Part shown: piece after piece, positions 34,806 to 43,657 of the stretch
Position numbering within the stretch: position 1 is the stretch's first letter
How the letters are laid out: each line of letters opens with the position of its first letter
DNA from: Dehalobacterium formicoaceticum
Lineage (GTDB): Bacteria; Bacillota; Dehalobacteriia; Dehalobacteriales; Dehalobacteriaceae
Length of the DNA: 64,000 bases
Direction of reading: 5' to 3'
Assembly (NCBI RefSeq): GCF_002224645.1
Contig: NZ_CP022121.1
Location: forward strand, 372,001-436,000
Notes under the pieces: model-generated
Told to the model about the DNA's origin: nothing
Seen by the model: the letters and a program-made list of their open reading frames with translations, nothing else
Databases searched by the model: none
Translations under genes and position numbers: made by a program

Positions 34806-35825
34806 ATGATGAAATTTAAGCATTATATCCATTGCATCGATGCCCATACCGCCGGTGAGCCTTTGAGGATTATTACTACCGGTCTGCCTCCCATCCAGGG
34901 CAAGACAATCTTGGAAAAAAGGCAATTTATGCTGGAGAACTATGATCATTTGCGCAAGCTGATGATGTTTGAGCCCCGCGGACATAGCGGTATGTATGGT
35001 TGTATTCTGGTGGACCCCGTTACAGAAGACGGTGATTTAGGCGTTTTATTTACCCATAATGAGGGGTTAAGTTCCATGTGCGGCCACGGGATTATTGGTG
35101 TTACCAAAGTCGCCCTGGAAACAGGGATGTTGCCTATGAAGGAAGGGGAGAATATTGTCAAAATCGATACCCCGGCCGGAAGAGTAACAGCTTTTGCCGA
35201 TGTGAAAGATGAAGAAGTAGAAAGAGTTCGTTTTCAAAATGTACCTTGCTTTGTCTACAAAGAAAATATCACCGTACCGGTGGATGGGATCGGGGGTGTT
35301 TTGGCCGATGTAGCTTATTGCGGTGCCTTTTATGTTTATCTGGATGTCAAAAAAGTAGGATTGACAGTCAGTCCGGAACATACGGAGAAATTGGTTCAGG
35401 TAGGCATGGAAATTAAGTATAAGGTAATGGAGCTCATGGAATTTAACCATCCTACCTCCGACGTGAACTGGCTTTATGGTACAATCTTTTTTGAAACTCC
35501 TGTGCGGGAAGGAAATCGTGTAATCACAAAAAATGTCTGCATCTTTGCTGAAGGACAGGTGGATCGATCCCCGACAGGGACAGGTACCGGCGGAAGAGTT
35601 GCCTTGCATTATCATAAGGGTGAATTAAAACAAGGAGATATTCTGGTTAATTACAGCATCATTGATACCCCTTTTGAGGGTAAAGTGATAGAGGAAACTA
35701 AAGTGGGAGATTATGATGGGGTGGTCACAGAGGTATCCGGCACTGCCCAAATCACAGGCTTTAATCAACTGGTCCTGGATCCCAGGGATCCGCTGCCGGA
35801 AGGATTCAGAATTATTGGCAGCTAA
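34806..35825 (+). CDS. Proline racemase-family protein, probable trans-3-hydroxy-L-proline dehydratase
   Basis: The 339-residue protein has the proline racemase fold with DAHTAGEP at the start and SSMCGHGIIG holding one catalytic cysteine. The second active-site motif reads DRSPTGTGTGGR, with Thr where racemases have Cys. A Cys/Thr pair is the mark of trans-3-hydroxy-L-proline dehydratases, which make pyrroline-2-carboxylate, and such enzymes cannot racemise proline. GGAGG stands before two consecutive ATG codons. No ketimine reductase is adjacent. Confidence 0.85.
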   Translation: MMKFKHYIHCIDAHTAGEPLRIITTGLPPIQGKTILEKRQFMLENYDHLRKLMMFEPRGHSGMYGCILVDPVTEDGDLGVLFTHNEGLSSMCGHGIIGVTKVALETGMLPMKEGENIVKIDTPAGRVTAFADVKDEEVERVRFQNVPCFVYKENITVPVDGIGGVLADVAYCGAFYVYLDVKKVGLTVSPEHTEKLVQVGMEIKYKVMELMEFNHPTSDVNWLYGTIFFETPVREGNRVITKNVCIFAEGQVDRSPTGTGTGGRVALHYHKGELKQGDILVNYSIIDTPFEGKVIEETKVGDYDGVVTEVSGTAQITGFNQLVLDPRDPLPEGFRIIGS

Positions 35826-35861
35826 TAGTAATAGATGGGTTGACACAATAATGCAGAAAAA

Positions 35862-35886
35862 GAGGAGGGTGGTCATCCCCCTCCTC
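35862..35886 (-). terminator. Terminator of the plsY-like/GNAT-aminotransferase/thpR operon
   Basis: GAGGAGGG pairs with CCCTCCTC around a 9-base loop. On the minus strand TTTTT follows, 40 bp past the thpR stop. Confidence 0.75.
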
Positions 35887-35925
35887 GTTCTTGCAGCAAC
35901 CTTATAACACTTGCTTTAAATGGTT

Positions 35926-36474
35926 TTATTCCTTATGCGAAGCATCCCACAGCTCTTTTCGGTAAATCTCCGTATAAGTGAGCTGATTATTGATGCGCTC
36001 AGAATTCATCAAGCTAATGGCATCCACCTTCATGCTCATCGGGGGTATATTTTGACTAAAGTCCTGGCAGTCAAAATTGTCTGCCGCCACGACAAGCCGC
36101 CCCAGGGTAAGATGGGGCCGGTAAGGCCTGTTTTCCAGTTTAAAACCTTGGGACCTTAGCCTCTCATACAGTTCCCGGTAAAGATCCGTCAGCACTGGAT
36201 TGGCATCAACCCCAACCCAATAGATATCGCCTCCTCGGCGTTGGAATCGCCCAAAGCCGCCCATGGTGAGCTGAAATGGAGCACTTTGTACCTGTTCCAT
36301 GATCTTCTCAATCCTTGCCTCTTGATCTGTTTCGCCGATAAATACTACCGTCAGATGCAAATTATCCTTTCTGGTGAAATTACCCTTTAGGGCAAATTTC
36401 TTAAATTCTGTCATGCTCTCGTTCAAAATATTTTTAATCTCTTCAGGAAAACGAATGGCAATAAACAACCTCAT
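35926..36474 (-). CDS. thpR: RNA 2',3'-cyclic phosphodiesterase
   Basis: The 182-residue protein is a 2H-phosphoesterase with MRLFIAIRFPEEIK at the N-terminus and two H-x-T motifs: HLTVVFIG near residue 40 and HLTLGRL near residue 125. These histidines open 2',3'-cyclic phosphates to 2'-phosphates. It is the last gene of a minus-strand group, 55 bp after the GNAT/aminotransferase fusion. Its link to that gene's chemistry is unclear. Confidence 0.92.
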   Translation of the reverse strand: MRLFIAIRFPEEIKNILNESMTEFKKFALKGNFTRKDNLHLTVVFIGETDQEARIEKIMEQVQSAPFQLTMGGFGRFQRRGGDIYWVGVDANPVLTDLYRELYERLRSQGFKLENRPYRPHLTLGRLVVAADNFDCQDFSQNIPPMSMKVDAISLMNSERINNQLTYTEIYRKELWDASHKE

Positions 36475-36529
36475 CAGACACCCTCTTTTCCGGGAAAATA
36501 GCTGCCCCGGCCGGCGAAGCCTTCCTCCC

Positions 36530-38149
36530 TTAATTTCCCCTCATTTCTTTTAGAGAAGCCTTTACATCTGTACAAAATAATTTCATCTCATCAAGTAACA
36601 CTTCACCCATCAGACATATCTGAATCCAGTTTTTCTCTATTAAATAGGAACTGCGGAAACTTAAGTGATAGCCCTTTTGCTCCATAATATCTCCAAAGCA
36701 CTGGGAGCTTACTCCCTGGGGAAGGGCACAGGTAATAATTGCCGGAGACGACCAGGATTCCGGCACGATGGCTTCCAATCCGCAGGTTTTCAATTCTTTC
36801 CTGATGAGCAAAGAAATCTTCTTTCTTTTCTCAAATTTATGGTCATCTAATAGCAATTGAACAGCTTTTTTTAAAGCATAAACCAAATTAGAAGAAATGG
36901 TAAAAGGAACCCCAAATTTTTCATGATAGTAGCCTAAATCCAAATAGATGGGAATTTTATGGGAAGGCTTAATTTCATGGTTATAAAAGACCATTGCAAT
37001 TCCAGCTAAAGAGCCGATAGCCTTCCCGCTGGCCCCCGATGCCAGATAGACCCGGGAAAGATCTACAGGTACGGCGGCGATGGAGCTGACAGCATCCAGG
37101 CAAAGTTTCATCCCTCTGTTTTGGCAGAGAGATGATAGTCCGTGCAGGTCAAGCAATACCCCTGTGGAAGATTCACAATGAACTGTCCACAGCCAATCCC
37201 AGGCTTCGCCCTTTTGATCCATAAATTCTATGATTTCCTCAGGGATAAAGGTTTCTCCCCAAGTTTTCTGAAAGGCCTGAAAATCCAGGCCCCATCTTTC
37301 AGCAATCTGAATCAATCTTTCCCCAAATTCTCCTGCGGCCAGAATTAATCCTTTTTTGCCGATTAAAGACAGCTGGGCGGCGACGACCTCATTGGCCAGA
37401 GTACCGGAACCGGTAAACAGCTCCACCTTCCGGGCATTGACCAAGGTGCACAGCATATTTTGGGCATCATGAAAATCTTTTAAAAAGACTTCGCCCCGGT
37501 GAGAGACCGATTCACTAACATAGGCCGCTTTAACCGCCGGATGAATTTCCACCGGGCCGGGCAAAAGATTGACCCGCTTTGCGAGATCCTGCCGTGCTTG
37601 CTTCTTGTGAAACAAGCGACCGATGCCTTGAGCAAAATTCTCCACTGTGATATACATAGGCTGAAAATAAGCACCTTCCTTGCCTATTAAATGATGAAAG
37701 GGTACAAAACCGATATGTTGATATAATTTCAACTGTCTGGTCGTCCCGGACATCAGTGCGCAATCATATTTCTTCTCCAAACAATACCTTGCCAAGGCGT
37801 CAGCCAGATAATAAAAAACATAGCCTCTTCGGTATTTCCTATCCATCATTAAAAGTCTGATTTCACAAAGGTTTTCATAATCGCCAAAATATGAATCCAG
37901 ATGATCAATTTTTTCATCCAGAGAAAAAGGTCTGTTTCCTCTTACCGCAATTGATCCCACCAGTTTTTCCCCATCCAGACAAATAATATAAGTGTTTTCA
38001 TTATGGAACTTATCCACCAGACGCCTATCTTCATTTGGGAGATGCTGAGGAATCTCTTCAACAAAGGTCTGGTAATTCAAGCGATGAATCAGCTCAAACT
38101 CGGTCTTTTGATCTGCTATTTTGATGATAAAACGATTCTGCTCAGTCAA
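36530..38149 (-). CDS. Fusion of GNAT acyltransferase and class V aminotransferase
   Basis: Residues 1-190 form a GNAT-like domain. NYQTFVEEIPQH, IICLDGEKLVGSIAVRGNRP and EIRLLMMDRKYRRGYVFYYL resemble FeeM/autoinducer-synthase-type N-acyltransferases more than plain acetyltransferases. Residues 195-539 are a fold-type I PLP enzyme: VNLLPGPVEIHP, FTGSGTLANEVVAAQL, HCESSTGVLLD, LDAVSSIAAVPVD and the lysine in GASGKAIGSLAG, as in AGXT/PhnW-type aminotransferases. The start is TTG at 38149, with GAGGTGA five bases upstream; GTG 38158 is the alternative. It directly follows the plsY-like gene. Product unknown. Confidence 0.82.
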   Translation of the reverse strand: MTEQNRFIIKIADQKTEFELIHRLNYQTFVEEIPQHLPNEDRRLVDKFHNENTYIICLDGEKLVGSIAVRGNRPFSLDEKIDHLDSYFGDYENLCEIRLLMMDRKYRRGYVFYYLADALARYCLEKKYDCALMSGTTRQLKLYQHIGFVPFHHLIGKEGAYFQPMYITVENFAQGIGRLFHKKQARQDLAKRVNLLPGPVEIHPAVKAAYVSESVSHRGEVFLKDFHDAQNMLCTLVNARKVELFTGSGTLANEVVAAQLSLIGKKGLILAAGEFGERLIQIAERWGLDFQAFQKTWGETFIPEEIIEFMDQKGEAWDWLWTVHCESSTGVLLDLHGLSSLCQNRGMKLCLDAVSSIAAVPVDLSRVYLASGASGKAIGSLAGIAMVFYNHEIKPSHKIPIYLDLGYYHEKFGVPFTISSNLVYALKKAVQLLLDDHKFEKRKKISLLIRKELKTCGLEAIVPESWSSPAIITCALPQGVSSQCFGDIMEQKGYHLSFRSSYLIEKNWIQICLMGEVLLDEMKLFCTDVKASLKEMRGN

Positions 38150-38159
38150 GTTGTTCACC

Positions 38160-38747
38160 TCAATGATTTCTCTTTTTGCGAAAGTTTTGGTAATCCAGGA
38201 TGTTTTTACGATGCTTCGTTATTATTATAATCGCAAAAAGCAGGATCACCAATACTTTTTCACCCGAATAGTCCAGAAAGAACAGCACCAGAGGAAGGAG
38301 CCCGATACTGATGAGGCCGGAGATGGTGAATTGCCGAAGGATAACAAACACCGGCAGGTAAATGAGGAGGAGTATCAGCACCACGGTAATATCAAAAACG
38401 GTGATCACCCCTAAAAATGTTGCAATCCCCTTTCCTCCCTGAAAGTGCAGCTGTAAGGGTAAAATATGACCCAATACTACAGAAATCATTGCCATCATCT
38501 GAATACTATCTCGTAAATTCAATTGCTGCGCAATAAATACCACCATAGCCCCCTTAAGAAAATCAATCAAGAATACCACTAGAAAGTCTTTCTGCCCTAA
38601 AACTCGGCCGGCATTCAATGCCCCCAGATTTCCGCTGCCCAGCTTTCTAAGATCCACTTTCTTAAAAATGATCCCATAATAATAAGCACCGGAAAAACAG
38701 CCGATGAGATAAGAAAAAATAATAAAAAATATTTCTTTCAAATCCAT
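38160..38747 (-). CDS. PlsY-like acyl-phosphate glycerol-3-phosphate acyltransferase
   Basis: The 195-residue protein has five or six membrane helices and the PlsY landmarks GSGNLGALNAGRVLG, a D-F-L-K-G segment, and GHILPLQLHFQGGKGIAT. In standard PlsY the first motif reads GSGNxGATN; here the T is L. PlsY moves an acyl group from acyl-phosphate to glycerol-3-phosphate at the membrane. A second, canonical plsY may exist outside the window, so this could be a specialised paralogue. The next gene begins at its stop codon, so translation is probably coupled. Confidence 0.8.
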   Translation of the reverse strand: MDLKEIFFIIFSYLIGCFSGAYYYGIIFKKVDLRKLGSGNLGALNAGRVLGQKDFLVVFLIDFLKGAMVVFIAQQLNLRDSIQMMAMISVVLGHILPLQLHFQGGKGIATFLGVITVFDITVVLILLLIYLPVFVILRQFTISGLISIGLLPLVLFFLDYSGEKVLVILLFAIIIITKHRKNILDYQNFRKKRNH

Positions 38748-38827
38748 TGTTATACAGCCACCTTAACGATTCATAAAACCTTATCCTACCTATATTACGA
38801 TCTTTTCACCTCTTCCTCAAGTTAAAA

Positions 38828-38857
38828 AAACCTCACAATCGGCTGATTGTGAGGTTT
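38828..38857 (-). terminator. Terminator of hppA
   Basis: AAACCTCACAATC, loop GGCT, GATTGTGAGGTTT. On the minus strand a T-run follows directly. Confidence 0.88.
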
Positions 38858-38873
38858 CAGTTTAAATAATTTA

Positions 38874-41309
38874 TTACTCTGTCTTTTTAATTCTCATGCC
38901 ATAGAAGGAACGCCGGGCAAAGAATAAGGCAATGATCAGGAAGATAACTCCTATCGTGGGAGCAATATCTCTGAAGGACTCCGTAATGGCGATTTCCATG
39001 GCCAGCATACCAAACAAAGTAGTAAATTTAATAATTGGATTCAAGGCCACGGAAGAAGTATCTTTGAAGGGGTCCCCCACGGTATCACCAACCACAGAGG
39101 CGTCATGTAAAGGAGTACCTCCGGCCTTCAAATCTACCTCCACAACTTTCTTCGCATTATCCCAGCATCCGCCGGCATTAGCCATGAACACGGCCTGGTA
39201 CAAACCGAATACGGCGATAGAAATCAAATAAGCGATAAAAAAGGAAACCGGTGCATTGCCATTCTTAGGCGCGGAAAGACAAGCAAAAGCCATGGCAAAA
39301 GAGAAAATTCCGATAAAAATGTTAACCATCCCTTTTTGGGCATATTGGGTACAAATCTTAACTACTTCTTTAGATTTCTCTGTAGAGGCCGCCTGGCTGG
39401 CATTCTCATCCAACTGAATATTTTTCTTAATATATTCAACGGCGGAATGAGCTCCGGTAGTAACCGCCTGGATGGAAGCTCCGGTAAACCAGTAAATGAC
39501 CGCGCCGCCACATATAAAGCCTAAAATCGTGTAAGGATTGAGCAAATTAAGAATCGTTTCCGGTTCTACACCCAAAACATTCTTAATTACTAAGATTATA
39601 GAAAAAATCATGGTGGTGGCCCCTACAACAGCTGTTCCGATCAGAACCGGTTTAGCTGTAGCTTTAAAGGTATTGCCCGCTCCATCATTTGCTTCCAAAT
39701 AATATTTAGCCTTTTCAAAATCCGGCTTAAATCCAAATTTTTTCTGAATTTCTTTTTCGCCGCCAGGCAGCTCTTCAATCAGGGATAATTCGTAAATAGA
39801 CTGGGCATTATCCGTAACCGGTCCATAACTGTCCACGGCAATGGTCACCGGACCCATCCCCATTAAGCCAAAAGCTACCAGACCAAAACCAAAGACCGAG
39901 GGGTAAATCATGATGGTATCCAAGCCAAATCCACTGACAAAATAGGCTCCGAACATCAGGACAACGAAAACCAAACCGATCCAGAGGGCACTAAAGTTAC
40001 CTGCCACAAGTCCTGATAAGATGTTCAGGGAGGCTCCTCCTTCCCGGGAGGCCTTCACTACCTCTTGCACATGAGTAGATTTGGGACTGGTAAAGATTTT
40101 GGTGACTTCCGGAATTAAGGCGGCGCCTAAAGTACCAAAACTGATAATCGTTGCCAGGAGGAACCAAATATCCTGATTTTCTAATGCGAGTCCAGACGTC
40201 GGTCCCAACATCCAATAGCTGACTGCATAGGTACCAATAATAGAAAGAATCGAAGTAATCCATACCAGGCTAGTCAAAGGCTGTTCAAAATCCAGATCAT
40301 CTTTATCACTATACCTGGCCCGGCTGATAGCTTTATTAATATAGAAAGCCGCTACGGATGTAAGCACCATGAGAACACGCATTACAAAAACCCAGGTAAG
40401 AAGGTGTGCCTGTAGAGATACGTCTACAGCCAATACAATAAATGTAATTAATGCTACTCCCGTTACCCCATATGTTTCAAAACCATCAGCGGTAGGTCCT
40501 ACGCTGTCTCCGGCGTTATCTCCTGTACAATCGGCAATAACCCCAGGGTTGCGGGGATCATCTTCCTTAATTTTGAAAACAATTTTCATTAGGTCGGAAC
40601 CAATGTCGGCAATTTTGGTAAAAATCCCGCCGGCGATACGCAAAGCACTGGCGCCTAAGGATTCCCCAATAGCAAAACCCATAAAACTAGCTCCGGCTAA
40701 TTCTCGGGGAACGAAAAGCAGAATCAAAAGCATCATGATCAGCTCAACACAGACCAGAACCACACCGATGCTCATACCGGCATCAAGAGGAATATTGAGC
40801 AGCTTCAATGGCTTCCTTTCCAATGAAGCAAAGGCCATACGGCTGTTGGCCAGTGTATTCATGCGAATTCCATACCAAGCAACACTATAGGATCCCAGAA
40901 TACCTATAACCGTCCAAGCCAGAATTAACAATACACCGCCTAATCCTGCATCTCCGAGAAAACCAAAATAGAATGCGATACAAAGACCTATACACAAAAA
41001 TAAGACCACTAAGAATTTTCCTTGCTGCACCAGATAGGTTTTACAGGTTTCATAAATAATTTGAGCCACATCCAGCATAGATTGATGGGCCCTGAGCTTT
41101 TTAACTTTTTGGAACTGATAAAAACCAAAAAATAAACCTAAAACCGCGATCCCGATTCCTCCGATCAATAAAGCACTCTGTTCCGGATTTAAGGTAGGAA
41201 TCTTCAGGTCTGCTTCACTGGCAAATGCCATCACCGGTGAAAGCAGTAAAACAAGCCCGATAAAAAAACTGCGCAATATCCTTTTTCCCATTTTCGAAAG
41301 TACTTCCAC
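38874..41309 (-). CDS. hppA: Membrane-bound pyrophosphatase, ion-pumping
   Basis: The product is 811 residues, with about 16 membrane helices. DDPRNPGVIADCTGDN and VGPTADGFETYG form the pyrophosphate site, and a late VGDTVGDPFKDT motif matches the family. The first motif differs from the usual ADNVGDNVGD pattern. The GNTFKAT sequence has Lys where K+-dependent enzymes have Ala, so it is probably K+-independent. The enzyme couples pyrophosphate hydrolysis to H+ or Na+ export. The N-terminus resembles a signal peptide ending MAFASE. Start GTG 41309 or ATG 41291. Confidence 0.9.
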   Translation of the reverse strand: MEVLSKMGKRILRSFFIGLVLLLSPVMAFASEADLKIPTLNPEQSALLIGGIGIAVLGLFFGFYQFQKVKKLRAHQSMLDVAQIIYETCKTYLVQQGKFLVVLFLCIGLCIAFYFGFLGDAGLGGVLLILAWTVIGILGSYSVAWYGIRMNTLANSRMAFASLERKPLKLLNIPLDAGMSIGVVLVCVELIMMLLILLFVPRELAGASFMGFAIGESLGASALRIAGGIFTKIADIGSDLMKIVFKIKEDDPRNPGVIADCTGDNAGDSVGPTADGFETYGVTGVALITFIVLAVDVSLQAHLLTWVFVMRVLMVLTSVAAFYINKAISRARYSDKDDLDFEQPLTSLVWITSILSIIGTYAVSYWMLGPTSGLALENQDIWFLLATIISFGTLGAALIPEVTKIFTSPKSTHVQEVVKASREGGASLNILSGLVAGNFSALWIGLVFVVLMFGAYFVSGFGLDTIMIYPSVFGFGLVAFGLMGMGPVTIAVDSYGPVTDNAQSIYELSLIEELPGGEKEIQKKFGFKPDFEKAKYYLEANDGAGNTFKATAKPVLIGTAVVGATTMIFSIILVIKNVLGVEPETILNLLNPYTILGFICGGAVIYWFTGASIQAVTTGAHSAVEYIKKNIQLDENASQAASTEKSKEVVKICTQYAQKGMVNIFIGIFSFAMAFACLSAPKNGNAPVSFFIAYLISIAVFGLYQAVFMANAGGCWDNAKKVVEVDLKAGGTPLHDASVVGDTVGDPFKDTSSVALNPIIKFTTLFGMLAMEIAITESFRDIAPTIGVIFLIIALFFARRSFYGMRIKKTE

Positions 41310-41466
41310 TGCTACTGATCACTCTCCTCTTTTAAATTTTATGATGCAAGGTGACGCTCCAGGCAATGAGCGGTAACTGGACACCCCCTTTCATTTATAA
41401 TATTAGTATTCAAATTACACAAAAGTATTATAATCCCGTTGGCAAAAATATGCAATATATTCATTG

Positions 41467-41556
41467 TCACACAAGACTGTCTTTTAAAGATGTTTCGAAT
41501 ATTTTGCGGACAATCTCCTTGGTGGGAACGCCTTCATGCACTTTGACGCCATCCAC
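41467..41556 (-). other. Possible small ORF or gene remnant after the DUF169 gene
   Basis: The frame reads VDGVKVHEGVPTKEIVRKIF and continues for nine codons to TGA. It stays open back into the DUF169 gene but offers only a GTG start with a poor site. It looks like the C-terminus of a small thioredoxin-like or regulatory protein. It could be a remnant or a mini-protein. The rest of 41310-41466 shows nothing. Confidence 0.25.
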
Positions 41557-41566
41557 AAAATAAGTC

Positions 41567-42289
41567 TTAGATCCTTTCCGCGATATGCAGCCACGTTTCC
41601 TTGGTCAAAAAACTTTCTTCTGCCTGTTCCTCAAGTTCCAGGAAGCGTTTATATGGCATGGTAAAGGAAAGAATGTCTTTGTCGATAAATTTACGGGCTG
41701 AGGGATCCGTTAACCCTATGAAGCACTTAGGATTCTCCTTATCCACTTGATCAAGCCCATAAAGGATTGATTGATGACAGCCCGCACCAAAGTCTATTTT
41801 TACATTGTCCTGGGTGGGCTGATCATAATTGGCCAGCCACATCAGTGCCGACAATTGATCTGCATTAGTCAGAAAAATGATCGTCTCCGGTATTTCCCCT
41901 TCTGCCAATTCATCTAAAGGTCTAAATACCAGATATGTTTTGGAGATAGGAACAACAGGCAAGCCGGTGGCAAATTTCGCCGCCAGGTCCGGATTTTTCT
42001 TGTAAAATTCCCCCTCCATGCCGCCAACCCCACCCGTAGATAGGAAATACTCGATAAAACCTAATTCAAACTGTTTAAAACCCAGACCAACTGCCCCACC
42101 GTTACAACCGGTGGTTTGTTCATCGAATACGGCACTTTTCCCTCTTGTGGCAACGGCGTTCAACATTGAAATGACGCAGCCCCACTTTCCTTCCTTGAAT
42201 TCCAAAGCACCTGCTGGTTTTTGATCTGCACGCAATACGGCCACCGGATGGTTTTTAAGCTTTACTAATTTGGCAATTTTACTGTTCAT
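41567..42289 (-). CDS. DUF169 family protein
   Basis: The 240-residue protein has the layout of DUF169: [20 protein letters not shown] near the start, [31 protein letters not shown] with a conserved cysteine, and [11 protein letters not shown] with another. These cysteines may bind a metal or cluster. DUF169 proteins are common in anaerobes and often lie near redox or heavy-metal genes; function is unknown. It appears to be monocistronic. Confidence 0.85.
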   Translation of the reverse strand: MNSKIAKLVKLKNHPVAVLRADQKPAGALEFKEGKWGCVISMLNAVATRGKSAVFDEQTTGCNGGAVGLGFKQFELGFIEYFLSTGGVGGMEGEFYKKNPDLAAKFATGLPVVPISKTYLVFRPLDELAEGEIPETIIFLTNADQLSALMWLANYDQPTQDNVKIDFGAGCHQSILYGLDQVDKENPKCFIGLTDPSARKFIDKDILSFTMPYKRFLELEEQAEESFLTKETWLHIAERI

Positions 42290-42527
42290 TTCAACACTCC
42301 CTTTTCATTATCTTCACAATTATTATCATACACAATAACCTCAATATCCCTTATTATAAGCAAAATTAAGGCTAAAAGGCAATAACATCATCCCCTGATT
42401 GAAACCCCAGGCTTTCGGCTATGCTCCTGCAACGTTAATGTCAAAAGGTATTTTACTTTTCATCGCAAGGGAAACACCTAATTTTATATTTGCAGGGAAT
42501 ACTGCTATAATAAGCGGGGTGATAAAA

Positions 42528-42836
42528 TTGTCTTTAGAAACAACAAAAATAGAGCGGGAGAAAAAAGTGATTGAGGTGATGATCCGGTTGTATTGCACGA
42601 AAAACCACCAAACTAAAATCGATTTATGTGATGATTGTCAAAAGCTTCTGGAATATGCTGGTAAACGCTTGGATCAATGTCCCTTTGGCAATCAGAAATC
42701 CACATGTGCCCAATGCACTGTGCACTGCTACCAAAAAGAAATGCGGGAGAGAATCAGATCTGTGATGCGCTTTTCCGGTCCCAGAATGGTACTAAGTCAT
42801 CCTCTGATGGCACTACGCCACTCATTAAATAGATAA
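42528..42836 (+). CDS. YgbA-type (nitrous oxide-stimulated promoter family) protein
   Basis: The 102-residue protein has LYCTKNHQTKIDLCDDCQKL, then LDQCPFGNQKSTCAQCTVHCY and MRERIRSVMRFSGPRMVLSH. This cysteine series followed by a GPRM motif matches the family of E. coli YgbA, which is induced by nitrogen oxides through NsrR. Six or more cysteines suggest a zinc or Fe-S site. The start is TTG 42528 behind GGGGTGA; an in-frame GTG lies three codons earlier, inside that site. A role in NO stress fits with nrfHA in the same region. Confidence 0.8.
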   Translation: MSLETTKIEREKKVIEVMIRLYCTKNHQTKIDLCDDCQKLLEYAGKRLDQCPFGNQKSTCAQCTVHCYQKEMRERIRSVMRFSGPRMVLSHPLMALRHSLNR

Positions 42837-42864
42837 AAATCTCTCTCGTCTCCAGTACACAAAA

Positions 42865-42913
42865 GAAAAGAGGATGCGCGGAAAACAATGAAGTTTCTGT
42901 GCATCCTCTTTTC
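42865..42913. terminator. Bidirectional terminator between the ygbA-like gene and the mod regulator
   Basis: GAAAAGAGGATGC pairs with GCATCCTCTTTTC around a 23-base loop, between convergent genes. Confidence 0.8.
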
Positions 42914-42943
42914 GTCTGATGTCATGGTGATAATTGAACAATT

Positions 42944-43470
42944 CTACGGCTTAATCACCTTGACTGCCATCGTCTTAAAAACAGCATAGAGTTCATTACC
43001 CTTCTGAATATTCATATCCTGCAAGGATTGTCTGGTAATTAAAACTACCAAGGGAATGCCGATATCCAATAGCACTTGGACACTTCTATCGCCGATCTTC
43101 AGATCGGTTACCACTCCTTTCAGCATATTTCGGGCACTGCTAATAAAAAAGTTCCGCCGCTTAAAATAATATCCTCAGGAGCAATCGACACCTTGACACG
43201 GCCTTCCAGTTCGGTAGAAACAGAAATTTTTACCCCGTTGGCCAAAGCAAATTTTGCATCCCCTTCAGATATAATTTCAGCATCAAAGACATTTTCAGCC
43301 TTTCCCGTTCCCATGAGATATAGCTCAAGTTGGTATTGGGAAACCCGGATGCTTCTTCCGATATGGTGCGCCTTCAAGTCACCGCGTTTAATCATTTCAT
43401 AGATTGTATATTTGGAAAGCTTCAGCTTCTTGGCCACTTCCTCTGGGGTGTACAAAATTTCTTCACTCAT
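42944..43470 (-). CDS. HTH/molybdate-binding regulator, split by a -1 frameshift
   Basis: From ATG 43470 the product begins EEILYTPEEVAKKLKLSKYT, an excisionase-type helix-turn-helix. A beta-rich region follows that ends SGGTFLLAVPEIC at a TGA. In the -1 frame the protein continues as FISSARNMLKGVVTDLKIGD and RSVQVLLDIGIPLVVLITRQ to KVIKP, a complete Mop/TOBE molybdate-binding domain. The junction at 43144-43150 reads T TTT TTA, a classic slippery heptamer. It lies divergently from modABC, so it is probably a ModE-like regulator. It may be frameshifted, slip-translated or a sequence error. Confidence 0.8.
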
Positions 43471-43558
43471 CAGTAGTGCCCTCCCATCAAATCCAAAATT
43501 AATTCTTCCTACTCTCAAATAGATAAATTCATTATACTACAAATAAAGGCAAAATCAA

Positions 43559-43587
43559 TTGACAAGCATATTTAAGCTCATTATAAT
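43559..43587 (+). promoter_or_regulatory. Consensus sigma-A promoter of modABC
   Basis: TTGACA at 43559-43564 and TATAAT at 43582-43587 with a 17-base spacer match the consensus exactly. The leader after it has two TATTTGTT repeats (43601 and 43620), a possible operator for the divergent regulator. Confidence 0.85.
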
Positions 43588-43657
43588 TAGTTTTGGTTAG
43601 TATTTGTTGGTTTTCGTTTTATTTGTTAAAACATTTTAAAAGGGAGGAAAAAAAGAA

